From Cardinalis cardinalis (lineage: Eukaryota > Chordata > Aves > Passeriformes > Cardinalidae), in assembly GCA_014549065.1 (NCBI GenBank), contig JACDOX010000082.1, positions 497,690 to 561,689 of the forward strand: 64,000 nucleotides of DNA. Direction: 5' to 3'. A program made the translations under genes and the position numbers. The notes under the pieces were generated by a model, which was not told the DNA's origin, searched no databases, and saw only the letters and a list, made by a program, of their open reading frames with translations. Below, one piece after another: positions 1-13,483 of this stretch (position 1 is its first letter; the number at the start of each line of letters is the position of its first letter).

Positions 1-2027
1 AATACTTACATTTCTAGGTGTAAAATGTCAAGTAGGAACTTGTGTGCTCTTGTAATTTCTGCAAGAAATCCTTTACTGGGTATTTTTGATAAAGAGCATA
101 TTTCTCTCACTGGAGAAAGGACCAGTAAAGAGCAAACCCTCTACTTTCTTTCTCTTCAATGCCTTCAAAGTCCTTTTCCCCCCCACCTTTATTAGCTAAA
201 AGCCTTCCTTTTGTCAGGGATCATTAAGCCAGCTGAAGCCATTAAGTCAGTTCTGCACACATACAAACCTTGGTGATGGCATCACGGTTTGCAGAGGCCC
301 AGTGAATTATCTTGATACAGCAAAAGCCATTTTTATAGGCAAGCAATTTTCTTCATATCCTGCAACAACTTTCCTGTAGTATTGTGAAATGTCAGTCAGG
401 TGGCTGATATAATTACAGAAGGTTACTGTGGGCTGCTGAGGCTATGTTTTCCTCCCATGTAGTTAAAAGACACTTTCCCCCTTCTTCCCTGCAAAAGGGA
501 GAACTCTCCTTCGGTTGGAGGTTGGATGTCTTGAGGGGAGATGCATCTCCNGTCTCTTGTGCAGCATTAGGTCTGACAAGCAGATTGAGGTGCTGAAATA
601 AGGGAAGCATGTGCTGCTCTTTTCTGAATTCGAAGAGAGCATGCAGGAATGTAGAAAATAAACTTATAAATAGCACTTGACAGCACAAGGGAAAAAAATA
701 ATCAAGATCTTTCATTTTTCTTTAAGATGCCACTGTACATATTCAGAAGAGACCAAACATATATTTTAAATTATGAAGAAGATCATCAGGGTTACTTTAT
801 GGTAGAATTAGGCTAGCTGAGTAGTTAGCAATAAATAAGGTGAAGAAAGATAGTCTTAATTGCTTTTCATGTGAAATCACCATTTGTAATCAGTTTTGTA
901 TTTCACAGAAAGAAGATGGTGATGGTGTGCAATGAGCTGTATGANCTGGAGANTTCAGTTTGACAGGTAGAGTGGCTACTTGAATTACAGGAAGAGAGAA
1001 ATTCTCTAGACTTGGGAAACCAGTGGTAGTGCTCCTGTGTGGGCCATTTTCGAAGCAACAGATATGGCCTCAAGCACAGAATAATGACAGCAGTCAGAGA
1101 GCTCCTTCCCACCCCCAGCTAGTCCTGTATGTCACTATGCTGTTTGCTAACAACCTCAAACTTTTTCTGTTTAAGGATCCCTTTCCCTACTTCAGTACTT
1201 CTGTTCTCAGGTTATATTCCCTAAGCACTAACCTATTACACAATCTCTAGCANCCTGAAACATGCTACTTTAAATACCTGAGCGCATTCAAGGAGAAGGG
1301 AAAGGAGAAGCTTATATTTTTTTTGTCTGCATTTTAGTGTAACCTTTAGGTAGATTTTATCCCACCCTAGGTAGCACTCCTGACCATCATCACTTCTTTT
1401 ATACTAAATTTCCTTTTATCACTGCTGCCTGGGGCAACTCAGTTTGGCTTCTGCCTTGATTGGGTTGTATGACTGCAGGGTTAACCAAGCTTGGTAGACC
1501 AGATCCTGGCCATGAACCTTTTCCTTGAAAGTTCAGACAGTTAAAGTAAAATAAAAGGTCAGTGTGTGAGTTTGGAGATGTCAAGTCAAAGGCAGCAGGG
1601 ATGACATGGGATTTACTCATTCCCTTTCAAGTGGTAGTGTGAAGGCAGTGGTGGAAGGACATGTGTGGGTATAGCCCTCTTGACAAATTGTGTGACCCAG
1701 GCTCCAGAAGCAGCTTTTTCATTTATTAAATACTTGTGTAAACTATAGACATAATGTAGGGAGCAAAACCAAGCAGGCTGTCCTCTCCCTTCTCATCTGA
1801 ATATCCTAACCGATAGGTTGGAATGTCACATTTCCCTTTGTGCTGCCTTTTTTTTTCTGAATCCGCTCANGATTCTCTGGGGTACAGGCAGGATCCTATT
1901 TAACATCGCTGTGAAACAACAGCCTATTTCACATCGTTTTGCATCAGCATAATAACCAGAAAAAGACTCCTGTGAGTTCTAAAGAACCTTAAAAGCATGA
2001 TTTAAAAAAAAAAAATTGTATCTCAGC

Positions 2028-2051
2028 ATCTGATGATGGAGATCATCAGAT
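2028..2051. repeat. Short inverted repeat (10-bp arms, 4-nt loop)
   Basis: ATCTGATGAT at 2028-2037 is the exact reverse complement of ATCATCAGAT at 2042-2051, with GGAG between. A perfect 10-bp stem of this kind can occur by chance in 64 kb, and no function is implied. Confidence 0.7.
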
Positions 2052-5000
2052 CTGCACTCCACTTAGGTACATTATCATACCTTGATTGCTCCTCCTGCAG
2101 TAGGTACCATGCAATATAGGAAAAAATGGTGTGGTCGAAAAGCTAAGGACTGGGTTCAGGCTGCATTTGAAAGGCCTTACAACCTTCTGCCCCAGAATCA
2201 TACTACCTGTGTGTGCACAGTGGTGCCTTGCTTGTAGGAACCAGTGTCATGGCTGTGTTTGTGGCTGTACTCACAAGTGATGGCTCTGACCTTGAAGACA
2301 CATCCTTCAAGACTCCATAGAGNTGTTGCACACCTGGGTTGGATTTTCAGGCCACCTAAGTGCCTAATGGGCCAGGTGCACAGCTCCTGTGGATCTCTTT
2401 GGATGCATGTACATGAAGGACTTTGAATGCATGCAGCAGTGAGGGAGCACAGCAAGATCTGAGGTAAAATAGGAGAAAAGGAGACGGGGGATGTCTGAGG
2501 TGATGTTATGGCATTCATTAAAGCAGAAGAGCTCAGAGGAAAAAATGTCCCCAAAACCCTAGTACTTGATGAGTTTGGCCTCACTATTTAGTGAGCCTAA
2601 ATAGTGTGCTGTTTTTCTCCATAGAGATTTGCTGTCATCTNTACCAGTAGGAAGCATAAATTTCATAAATTTCTCATCCTCAAACACTGCCAAGTACATT
2701 GAAAAAAATGTCTTAGCAGCTGGAAAAAGGTTTCCAAAAAGAAACAGATTGTTTTCTTCTAAATACCCTCATTTTAAAGGGGTCTGTCCCAGCAACCAAC
2801 TTCCATCACCCTCCAGTACTATTTTGTAGCTGCTAAGTGCCACCAAGGCCACCAAGGCATGGGCCAGAAGGGGAGAGACAAGAAAGTGAAAACCAAAGGC
2901 AAGGGCAGCTGTGTGTCCCCAAGGCTCCTCAGAACACAGGGACAGTTGGACAGCTGAAGCTGCCTCCTCACAGACACTGCTGAAACTGCTCTGAGGGTCT
3001 TCGTGTCCTGCCTCATGCTGCTGATATGGCAGAATGGGTGGCAATGAATCTCGGATGAGTTTACACTGTGATTGTAGATTTGGCCAGAGGGGAAGAATGC
3101 ATCTCCACATACAGGAAATTTGTTTTGTTTTTCCCTTTCTCNTCCCAGTTTTCTCTTTCTCCCCCTGTCCTGCCACAAGCCTGCAGTGCTGAACTGGCAA
3201 CATCTCCTGCCTTCCCCCTGCAGTGAATCACCACCTCTCAAACACAACAATGGAGGCGGACTCCTCTGCTTGATTGTTTAGGGAAGATGCTGTACTTGGA
3301 GACAAAAAATTAATTTCCACCTAGAGAGGTGCAAAAGCCCTTCTGAAGGGATGATGAAGAGCAGTGCCTGGGATCAGTGGCATAGGGCGCTGTCACAAAC
3401 AAGTCAGTTGCCTTCAAAATGTTGTAAAAAATAACCCCAAACTGAGCATCTGTTGGAGCTGATGAATCAGCTCGGCACTTGGATCACAGATGTGGTTATT
3501 GCCATGGGGCTCTGGTCCTCTTTTCTTTCTCTCCTGAATTTGCAACCAGTCCCACTGATGTGGTGGAGTGGTGAGTGATAGAAATTAAACTGTTCCTTCA
3601 AGTGGTTTGTGCCAGGTTGAACTGGGGTTGGGGCCATGATGGTTACAGGGATTCAGAGCCTCACACCTTTAACATCCTTTGCAGATGCCTGTATTTGCAT
3701 GTACTGATCTGATCCAGCATATCAGAAGCTTAGACAAAAAACTGAACAGTGTGGCTATGACTCACACCTGAGGTAAAAACAGGATAGGCATGCAAAATAT
3801 CTGCATAAATTTACCTTTGAAAATTCATGCAACTGTCCTTTGAAGCATTTACAAGAGCTGACTGTCTGAAAGTGTGTTTGTAATTGGTTTTTTCGGGACA
3901 TAGATACTTCTTAACCTCAGTGCCCTGAAAACAGAGCAGCACAGGTGATTTCTGGGGCTGTTGTTTTTCCTTGATGGTCCCCAGGGTACGTGAAAGAACC
4001 TGTGTGTTATTTTCCCTTAAGCTAGTGGCAGACATCAGAAAATTGAATTTAACAATCCAATATGCCAGGCATAAATATGCTTTGCATATCTCACACCAAA
4101 CCTAAATGAAAGGAANTTCTGAGTAGGCAGATAGCTATTTTTCAATTATATGGGACAAATGTGCCATTTCTGATAGCTTTGTCAGTAAAAAGCAAGAGCT
4201 GGAAATGCCAAGCTGTTTAGTGAAGCAGGATCAACATTCCTAATACTTCACGGGATCACTAATAGCTTTTGCATCTTTCAAGACAATCAGCCTTGATTGT
4301 TCCTCTGGATGCATTCCTCTAAAAGTCATCCTACTAATTNCAGTATTTCAGAGCTGATATGTGTAAATAATAGCAAAGACTGTAAGCCTAGGGACTTCGA
4401 AAAGAACATCCTGTTACCTTAGTGTTGTCAGGTTTTTTGTGGCAAAGCTGTTTACAAAATATACAAGCTACAAATCAAAGGAATGTGAGGTACTCTTCTT
4501 TTATTCAGGAAACTTAGCTTGAAAAAGATGAAAATATGTTTGTGAAGTTTACTATCCAAGGTGACGAGATAACGTGTACATGATGGTGAATATTCTAGAN
4601 ACAATTTTTTGCATCTGTGAAACAGTTTCTCAGAGCCCCAAGAGTAATATTCCACCTTCAGAAATTTACAGGCAGATGAAAAAAAAGCAGAGGTTGTCTA
4701 TTGCAGACATGCCTTAGAATGCTGCACACAGAAATTTTTCTTTCTGTATTTAACTCTCCCTTCAGTGATTTAACATTGCAAATAAAACCAGTTAAAGATC
4801 TTGTGCAAGCACAGTCAGTGTTGTCACAGAAAAAGACCAGCACTATAATGAAGTGATCTCTCCAAGGAGTTAAACAGCAAGAATACTAAGTGAATTTTTT
4901 CAAGAAATTTTTCTGTTTGCATGTTCTTCATTTAAGACAGCTGGAAAGTGTGTGAAATTCAGTACCTGGGACTTGGGACATAAAAAGACATTGGCACATT

Positions 5001-6063
5001 TTAGACTTGTTTTCAAATTATTCTAGATAACTTTTGGTTTGTTCTTATTAGGAAAGGATTGAGTTTTTAAAATCACAGTTGTTATTTATTTAGCAGCACA
5101 AGAAATAAAATATAGAAATTATAAGAGCAATCAAGCACAAAGTTGTATTTCTGCCACAGTTTCCCCAGTACCTTGAATCAGTGTTCATGCTGAAGTTTAG
5201 TTATTTTGGGAGAGTCCAGGATCCTTCTNGGAGATCCAGGGTCTGTTCCTGAACTCTGGAGGCCTTTCAGCCCAGCCATGGCTGGCCAGTAGTGTCTCTA
5301 CTTTCCCAGCATGGGAAAGTCTGAGAGTATCTCTGATGATGCCTTCTTCCTCTCCCCTGACATGCTCCCTAGTTCTTTGTGTGAAGCTACATATCACCAC
5401 CTCAATGNCTTTGTTTGTTGCCAGCTCTCTAATCCATAGACAGAAAAGAAAACAGATTTGTGCCACAATTCTGCTGTTGGAATACAGTTGCAAAGACAAA
5501 TGTTGTTGCATCTGGGACAGCCAAGACATACTTTTGTTAGCAACTGCATGAAGAAAATATAGCTGCTTCCTAATTTACCAGCCTAATTTACCTGCCACTA
5601 TCTTTGCGTTGTCCTTGCTCAGATTTGCAAAGACTCCCAGCAGATTTCTTCTGCTGAAAGATCCTACTCCAAACAAATTAAACACGCACCCAGTTGTACA
5701 CTATCTGACTAAGGTATTACAANAAATATTGTAGTGTTTCCAGTGTAAGTTTTGATGGCTTCACCAAAAAAAAAAAAAAGCACCCTGCACAAATCTTTAA
5801 GGTTTTAAACAACAAAACCCTTGCCCCTGGAAGTGTCTTTGCATATGGATGTCAAGTATCATACAAATAACAAATTTCACCTCTTTTTGAGAATTTTTCC
5901 TTGTAGAAAGAAAGCAGAGATGTGAGACAGTGATGTGCCAAGCTAAGCAACCACTAGACAATATCCTGATCATACAGAAAACTAATACTGTGAGAGTGAT
6001 TGTCTCAGTGTCATTCTGTCCTTGGAGAGACATGACTGTAGGCTGCACTGATTGAAAGCTGCA

Positions 6064-6097
6064 GCCACACTCCTGTTGTAGCCACACTCCTGCTGTA
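6064..6097. repeat. 17-bp tandem duplication
   Basis: GCCACACTCCTGTTGTA at 6064-6080 is followed directly by the same 17 bases with one T-to-C change at 6081-6097. This is a simple two-copy duplication, probably from replication slippage. Confidence 0.85.
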
Positions 6098-9000
6098 GGT
6101 CCTTATAAAGTTTGTAGAGGAAATCTCTCAAAGACATAGTCTCCTGACAAACATGCCCAGCACCACCCACCACTCTTCCTGCCTCCCTAACTTGTCGCTT
6201 AAAACCACAAAATTGGCCCACCAGAGCTCTCCATTCCCCTCTGGCTTACTGAAATTTGTTAGGACCTGGTCTTGGTGTAGCTTGATTAGCTAGTGGAACA
6301 ACATGGTCCCCCAAAAGCCATTAGGTTAACCTAAAAAAGAATGATTTTTCCCAGATATAAAGTTATTCTTCATGGTCTTTTGGAAAATAAAGTCATGTCT
6401 GAAATAGGCATTGCTCCATGCCACCTTTCTTCATGACAAGCAGCAATTACTTCATATTCCTCCTTGGTATCTGAACAGCATCTAGAATCACTGGCTCTCC
6501 TCAACTTACTCCCACAGAAAATGTCAGCAGGATCTAATTATCAGAATGAAATGAATTTGCACTGATGCCTGCTTTCTTATCTGCATAATAGTTGAGCTAG
6601 GCATTCTTATTATCTCAGTTATGAGTTTGCACATTTTGTTATCTCCCTGGAAAAGGTGTTCAGATGTATGTACTCCTTGTTTGACTAAGCTTAAAGAAAT
6701 CAAGCCTTTGGTGAAAACACTGAGGAACATGTTGGTATGGAGTGAAGGACTTCTTGTGAGTCCTCAATTTGTTTTAAGNATTTCTCCTTCATCTGAAACA
6801 TGACAGGTTCTGGTTCTGCAACTCTTTGAGCAGGCATCCAGTGCCCCTATGAACTTCAGCTTTGTCTTACATATTTCTGTAGGAATGGCCTAATGTTCTA
6901 TATCTGAAAGAAATGTGGTTGTCTGACTGCGCNGCAAAGGTATGCGGGACACAGAGAACCATCAACCCAAGGTGCACATGGCTCAGTTTCCTACTCTTGG
7001 GCAGGGTCAGCTCTCTGTTTTGAAGGTCCAGAACNTATGAAGTAACTTTTATACATCCTCTCTTAATGCCACTGCTGAGCAGGGAGTTTTAATGAGTGAC
7101 ACAGAGATTAAAGCAGCTGCTGAGTCAAAGACCACCAGAGAACCAAAAAATGCACAGGAGAGAAAATGTCAGAATAGTCTTAGGGGATGGAGAGTTCCTT
7201 CATGCCTAAAAGCAATTGCAACAGGATTGATCAGGCACTTATTTCAAGGTAGCAGATGGCCTGAGCTGAGCTCAGCCTGTCCTGTCTGTCCTGCTCATAA
7301 TGATGAGCATACGTTTTAGCCCTCTGGCCTGTACCCTGTTCAGAGATTTTAAACTGGGGACAGGTTGACACTGTGGCCATTCGTTCTTTATAACTCTAAC
7401 CAGAAAGCCTCTCCCCTCCCAACCCACTGCTGCCAGCCCCCAAGAGCAGCAATGTTAACGAACTTGGATGGAACTCTGTTGATCCAGACTAACAACTGGG
7501 ATGTGAAAGGCTCCTTTTCACCATTTATCTGACCCTCTTAGACTTCAGGTTGAATAAGAAGTAGCTCTCCTTTTCCAGTGCTGAGGTTACAGATCATCCA
7601 TAACCTCTTCCTTGCCAGGGGCAGACAGCTCCCTCTCTCAGGACAGAAGGAAAAACAGCCTNATGCTTCTGGCACTGACCGAGGAATGTTGCAGAATGAG
7701 AACCAGGTTCATGTCACCAACCNCAGCTTTTCACCAGTGCCACACATTCTTCTCTCTGTCTATGTCCTGGCACAGCCTGGAGTACTTGAATCTTCTAAAT
7801 ACTCATGTGAGTTTTCAACTCCCTTTGGTTCATAGATGTGTGTAACTGCTGAGGGGGAGGGTTTGTGACCTATCTGTATCTCAGACCTAGGCAGAAGTGA
7901 GGAACAAAAAGGCATGTTTACTGTAAGAAATGATCTGGGGAAAAAATACCAGCTCAATAGCACTTGGAAAACAGCAAAGTATATAAATAACTTGACAATT
8001 CAGGTGTCTGTTTCCTCTAAATAAATCTGTATCTGCCATGAAAACATACCCTATGCTAAGCCAACAAATTGATGAAAACACAAATCTCGCAGGGCTTAAA
8101 GTTAGAGATAGAGGCACTGAAGATCACTATCAGTTTCAGCATTCATAGCAAATGCACAGAAGATGCTGGTTTTGAATATTGTGGCTTCATTCTGCAGATT
8201 CACTTCAAGTGGATTATCAGTAGTTGTATAAGCACATGTAAGTGCTTCGAGTTCAAATATTAGACAATCGCTGCATTGTATAGTAATGTTACATTATTCT
8301 ATTGGAGTTTTCCTCTAGCATTTCATTTAGCCAGNTAATTACTGACTGATCTTTTTTACCTAACATTTCTTTGGATGCAAAAGGATGCTTCAAAAAATCT
8401 GACAATTTATGCTGTACTCCAAATATCAAAGATCAAGGACTTATATATTATATCAAGTGATTAAATACCGCAGATGAGAAAGATAAATATTAAATTCTCC
8501 CCCACTCNATTGCCTGTGACTTCCCTCAGCTGGTATAACTCTTCAAATAAGCTGCGTTTTTTTCCTCAGCACCAACACCATTGTTTTATATCCAATATTG
8601 AACTACTTACCATAATATACAGTCCTTGAGCTTTGATACTTGTTCTGAGAAGCACCAATGGAAGTACTAGTGAATTTGATGAGTCGAGATGTGTTGCAGT
8701 CAGCTCCTAAGAAGCACTGTTTGTCAGAGCAGCTGTGGTGTACGGGGCTATAAGCCAGACAACTGAAATGTAACAACTTGCCAGGCACAGTGCTCTACCT
8801 AACAGCTTAAAGTACCTACGTGTTGTGCAGTGTGGTATTACTTTCCCTCCCCCAAGAACTTGGATAGATTACAAAGTTGTTATTTGCTCCGGCTAGCAAT
8901 TACTCTCTGTCACTGTTTAATTCTGAAACAGGAAATGTGTTAAATGCTTATCTCAATTTTTCCTAAGAGGAGAAGAAAAAACCCAGCTCCTGCTGTAGAC

Positions 9001-9289
9001 AGTAGACATTACAGGGGTAGGCATAACATTTTTGGGCACTAGGAGTGTGCTGGGAATTCCACGTGGCTGGGGTGGGCAGGCCATGGGCACTCTCTAACCC
9101 AAGCCGTCCCTCCTGTCCTGTCCCTGTGTACAGGTGGCTGGAGTTGGAGCCAGGGCTTAGAGATGGATAAGGAGGTGAACAGATTGGTTTTTCTGTTTGA
9201 TTTTTATTGAAGTGTCATCACAGCATTTCCTTTGTATGTAGAGAAAGAGAGTAGCTGGGCAGCCTTCCAGGACATNAATGGATGTTATA

Positions 9290-9548
9290 AGGCAGCTGGA
9301 GAAGGACATGCAGTGATAGAACAAGGGGTACGGCTTCAAGTGGAAAGAGGGTAGGTTTAGATTAGNTATTAGGAAGAAATTATTTACTGTGAGGGTGGTG
9401 AGACACTGGAAAAGGTTGCTCAGGAAGGTTGTGGCTATGCCATCCTCGGAAATGTTCAAGGCCAAGCTGGAAGGGACTATGGGCAATGGAACAACATGAT
9501 CTTTAATATCCCTTTCAATCCAAACCATTCTGCGGTTCAACAGCGACA
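9290..9548 (+). mobile_element. CR1 LINE 3' end fragment, plus strand
   Basis: The segment follows the 3' part of avian CR1 elements, from memory of the family. It has the GATAGAACAAGGGGTA-like start, then TTAGGAAGAAATTATTTACTGTGAGGG in register, the GGTGGTGAGACACTGG and AAGGTTGCTCAGG blocks, GTTCAAGGCCAAG, and the terminal GATCTTTAATATCCCTTTCAA and CCAAACCATTCT. It is 5'-truncated, as nearly all genomic CR1 copies are. About 50 bases of the usual consensus, the part carrying CCCTGCCCATGGCAGGGG, are missing between 9470 and 9500. The canonical tip ATTCTATGATTC reads ATTCTGCGGTTC, so the copy is old. It lies immediately before the CpG-rich block. Confidence 0.9.
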
Positions 9549-9559
9549 TCCCGCTCTGT

Positions 9560-10060
9560 CGGATGCGGGCTTAGCTCTTTTCCGTCTCAGGAATGCCCCC
9601 AGAAGGGACTCCCACCTTGCTCCCTGAAATCTGTGCTACCGAGTAACCCTCCAGCAAACGCCTCTCGGCGTTCGGGGCCAGCTCCGAGCCCCGGCACTCG
9701 AGAGGGCGCAGTGCTGCGGCGCTGTCCCCGTGCGCCTGCCCTGGGTCGCTGCTCCGCCGCGCCCGGCAGGTGGCAGCGTCCGCCCGCGCACGGGGCCGGC
9801 TCCGTGCGGCGCCCGCGGGACGGCGCGGCCGGGCCGGGATGGAGCGGGGACAGCGCGGCCGGGCCGGGATGGAGCGGGGACGGCGCGGCCGGGCCGGGAT
9901 GGAGCGGGGACGGCGCGGCCGGGCCGGGATGGAGCGGGGACGGCGCGGCCGGGCCGGGATGGAGCGGGGACAGCGCGGCCGCCCCGCCACGGCCGCCAGG
10001 TGCGGAGGGCAGCTTGCTTGTGAAAGTGCCGTGCCCGAGGTCAGCAGCTGTGGAGGTATT
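9560..10060. promoter_or_regulatory. CpG-rich block (candidate CpG island)
   Basis: This is one of two strongly GC- and CpG-rich blocks in the window; the other lies inside the retroviral element at 47.8-48.8 kb. It contains many CGG, GCGC and CCGG motifs and surrounds the 30-bp minisatellite at 9821-9980. A CpG island can mark a promoter or a first exon, but no splice-flanked coding exon or TATA box could be recognised on either strand, and the CpG density is partly produced by the tandem repeat. The long open frames here on both strands follow from GC-rich sequence and a repeat length divisible by three. It may be a promoter of an unrecognised transcript or only a GC-rich minisatellite locus. 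Confidence 0.5.
9821..9980. repeat. 30-bp GC-rich minisatellite, five units plus a partial
   Basis: Five consecutive 30-bp units occupy 9821-9850, 9851-9880, 9881-9910, 9911-9940 and 9941-9970, each beginning C(G/A)GCGCGGCCGGGCCGGG and ending GGAGCGGGGA. A sixth partial unit, CAGCGCGGCC, ends at 9980. The only visible difference among full units is G or A at the second base (A in units 2 and in the partial last unit). The period is divisible by three, so all frames stay open and read as decapeptide repeats, which should not be taken as evidence for a protein. Confidence 0.97.
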
Positions 10061-13000
10061 GGCCGCCCAGAAGATAGCTTTAATTTTTCAACCACGGCAT
10101 CTGGTATCGGGATCATGATCATTTAAAGCCGCGTGATTCCCATTCCCATGAGCAGTAAGCAAAGGAGAAGGCAGGACAGGAAAGGGGGCTGGGGGGAAAT
10201 GCTTCTTTAGTTTCTTACCCCCTTAACTCCCCTTCATTTTGTCTCCAAAATTTCTGAAACTGCCTTCTCACCTCAAACATTTTTATGTAATTATTTGTTC
10301 ATTCATTGTCATCTTTAAATACCAGGGTATTTTGANAGATTCAGAGTTTTCTGCTGAGAACTAGTCTTTATTAGAATGAATGAGAGGGAATCAGGAAAAT
10401 CGCTACAAAACAAGGAGGAAAACCTGACAGTTTTCTTTTCCTTACCTGCTTGTGCTCTCCCTCATTTCATCCTGTTAGAGCAAAGCTCTCTCTGTTAGAG
10501 AGAGCCCCTTGGGTAGAGCATGCCTGCATGCTAAATGGGGTGCCCACAGCTGTGGGGGACACACAAATTTTACCTCAAAACTGTTTTCTAAACAGAGATT
10601 TGTAGCAAAAAAAGCAATGCTCAGATATTGAATCTTTCACTTCAAAGGAGAATTCTGGGGTGAGTAAAAGCACACCACAAAAGCGAGTGTGAACCANCCA
10701 GCAAATCAGCATTCAAGGCAGTGTAAGGCAAGGCATGAAAAAAGTGGCCACGTTATGGTGGAAAATTCAAGAACAGCCTGAGGCAGCAAGAGGACTCTCA
10801 GGGCAGTGCNAGACCTGGGGGCAAAGTGTTGCAGCAGCCTCACAGGAGAGGGTTGAGGCTCATAGAATGACCACATGGTGCTAAAACATGAGAGGCCACT
10901 TCAGGTGTGGCCCAGGTTGGCAAGGAAGCTCTTGAGTGCCTGCCTGGATTTGCCTGAAGCAGGTAACCACTGGGTATGTGATTTGAAAGCTTTAGTAGCA
11001 NAACTGTAGCATGTGTATGTGCTTTTGATATAAGGTTTATTTACTAGGTGTTGAACAGTGTCTCAGTCAAAGCTGTTTCCTGGGTAGTGCAAACCTGTGA
11101 CTGCCCCAATGTGCAAAAAATGGTACAAAATGATCCACCATTTTAGTTCTGGTAGTGCATCCACTGTGTACCAAGGAGATAATTTTGGTTTAATTGCAAT
11201 TTTGTGCCTAGAAGAAATGAATTAACAAGTTTGATTATTTGTACTTGATAAAATTTTAAACTGTGCATGTTNATTCCCAGGATTTAATTCTATTAGTATA
11301 ATGTAACCTCCCCCCCCTTTTTTTTTTAATTTTACTTTCCATAGCTTCTTATCTTTCAATGTAATTTACTTAATAAAGCTTATAAGTTCAGCAGTAATAT
11401 CAACTTTGTCTTCAGCTAAATAAGAAAGAATCCAGCAGAACTACAATAAATTTGATATGATTCATTTTTAGCCTGCTTTTGCTGTTTGTCTTTTGAAAAT
11501 AAGGGCCCTGTAGTAGGGTAAGTTTAATTTTGTTTTCCAACACCACACATACTACAGTTTGCCCTGCAACCTTAAGGGCTGGGCAAGACCACTTTAACCT
11601 TTGGATAAAAGTAGATGGTTTTTAGTCCCTTTGGATTTCCTATCCTACACAAACAGNTCTGCAGTTGGCTGTGGATGGTGTCTTGGACATGGGCTCCCCT
11701 CTGGGCTCCTCAGGGTGCGTTGGCTGAGGTTCCCAGTGGGTACATGCTGCCAAGTCCTGTTTTCTCATAACTTTGCCATCAAGAAAGTTCAAAAAAGGTG
11801 AAGCAAATACCAGTGAATGCAACAGTACCATACTTACATCTTGATAACAATAATTTGAAGTATATTCCGAGTGCTGGCGGGAAAGATGAAAGCAAACTTC
11901 ACTTAGGTGTGTGAAAGAGCTGCAAGTGTTGATTGCTGGCACGAATAATGCAGTTCTGTATAAACGTTTGATCCTGCAAGCTTTTATAATGCTGTGAACA
12001 AATCTTTCNTGATGAATGATGACTCAGAACAGAGCTTTTCACTTGGCATTTGATAATTCATTTCAATTGCAGCAGAAAATAATTGTTCTATTCAAGCATA
12101 CCAGGATGTACTTACTCTGTCCCTAATGAGCACATTAGAGCAGGGAGCTCATCCCTGTCTGATTTTAGCACAGGCCACAAACTTTATGACTGACTCATTA
12201 TTCAGTCAACCCTCAGTCCTAAAGAATAAAACTCCAATGAGTTGCAATGGTCTTAAAACTGTATTTTCCTTTTTCGTAAGTCACTCAGGTATTCACTGAN
12301 TTGTTGCAAGGATCTATGAATCTTTGGGAATACTACTGGTGAGCCTCATGTACTCTGTATTTTGCTTGAAAAGCTTAAAAATGGAGCAATATGATTTTGA
12401 TTATGGAACAGGCTGACTAAAGAAAAATAAATCAGTTTATATTTTGTCTACAGTCAGAATGTGTCTTAAATAAATAGTTCAAATGTAGGCAGAGTTTTCA
12501 AAAAAAGTCGATTCTTCAGAAAAACATGTCCTACCGCCACTTGGTATGCTGGTATTGCCTTTGGGACTGCAAGGACCATTTAGTATTGCTTTTAAGGAGG
12601 CCTGAGTCATCAACAATGTCAAAAGACATGTATCTCTTGGGTAAGAAACTGCTGTGCTGCATTGGTGACCCTTATCTCACTCAGGGAATATGAGAAGTTT
12701 GCTTTCCAGAGTATCCTTCTTGGGTTTGTTTCCATGAGGAGACAGAACTGGACCTTTGGGTTACCCAGCTTGTTGGGGGCAGGAGGGTCTAGTGAAGGAG
12801 CGAGTCAGCCCTTGATAAAACTGTCAGGTTTCAGAAAATTATTCTTTTCAGAAAATGGTTTCTAAATTCTACAAAATAGCAGCAGAAAAATTGGTAGGTG
12901 TATCATACAGTGTGGAAAATTTGTGTACTTAATTCTCCCTGGGGCACTCTGGCTGTCTTCAGGGAAGGTGAATGAACGCACCGAAATGTCTCTATAGTAA

Positions 13001-13445
13001 TGAAAGGAAACTCATTGTGCCACTGGAGATTGAAGCTGCATGGCCCCGTGGGTAATAAATTGCTACTATTCAGGCTCATGAGCGCATCAAGCCGATGCAG
13101 AGCACTCTAATGACCATTATAACTGACTGCAGTGAAAAAGGCTGTTATTTAAGTACATTTCAAAATGTACTGTAAATTGGGCAAAGGTACAGCTGCACTT
13201 ATGCACTGAGACAGCCTCCGGTTTTATTCGGTCTGACAGACTGTGCTCTTTTGAATTTAGGTTCCATCTGTGTGAGCTGAATGCTNTTATGGCTTCTCTT
13301 GGAAAGGGAAGCAGCAAAGCCAGGGAGAAGGGGTCCTGATCACAGAAATTCCAGCTGGAAAATGCAGATTTCAATGAAAGCAAAGCAGGGGTGGGGAGGG
13401 TCCAACCATCATTCACCATTCATTCATGCTGCCCTTCCCTAAAAA

Positions 13446-13483
13446 CACCTACTTGTACCTCGCACCTACTTGTACCTCGCACC
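13446..13483. repeat. 17-bp perfect tandem duplication
   Basis: CACCTACTTGTACCTCG occurs at 13446-13462 and again at 13463-13479, followed by the first four bases of a third unit. The two units are identical, which suggests a recent slippage event. Confidence 0.9.

Larger units (their letters stand above)
1..9289. other. Non-coding stretch, no gene recognised
   Basis: All six frames are broken by frequent stops, and the longest open frames (about 130-145 codons near 2.2-3.2 kb) show no recognisable domain and are interrupted by ambiguous bases. Visible structure is limited to a 10-bp-arm inverted repeat at 2028-2051, a 17-bp tandem duplication at 6064-6097, and short A-runs near 2003 and 5766. 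I see no CR1 or LTR fragment that I can support here. The base composition is AT-rich and even, as expected for an avian intron or intergenic region. Confidence 0.7.

Noticed and set aside
9571..10126. Repeat-containing open frames on both strands (up to 183 codons)
   Set aside because: The 30-bp period keeps every frame open. Proline-arginine or glycine-arginine decapeptide repeats here reflect the DNA repeat and not a protein.
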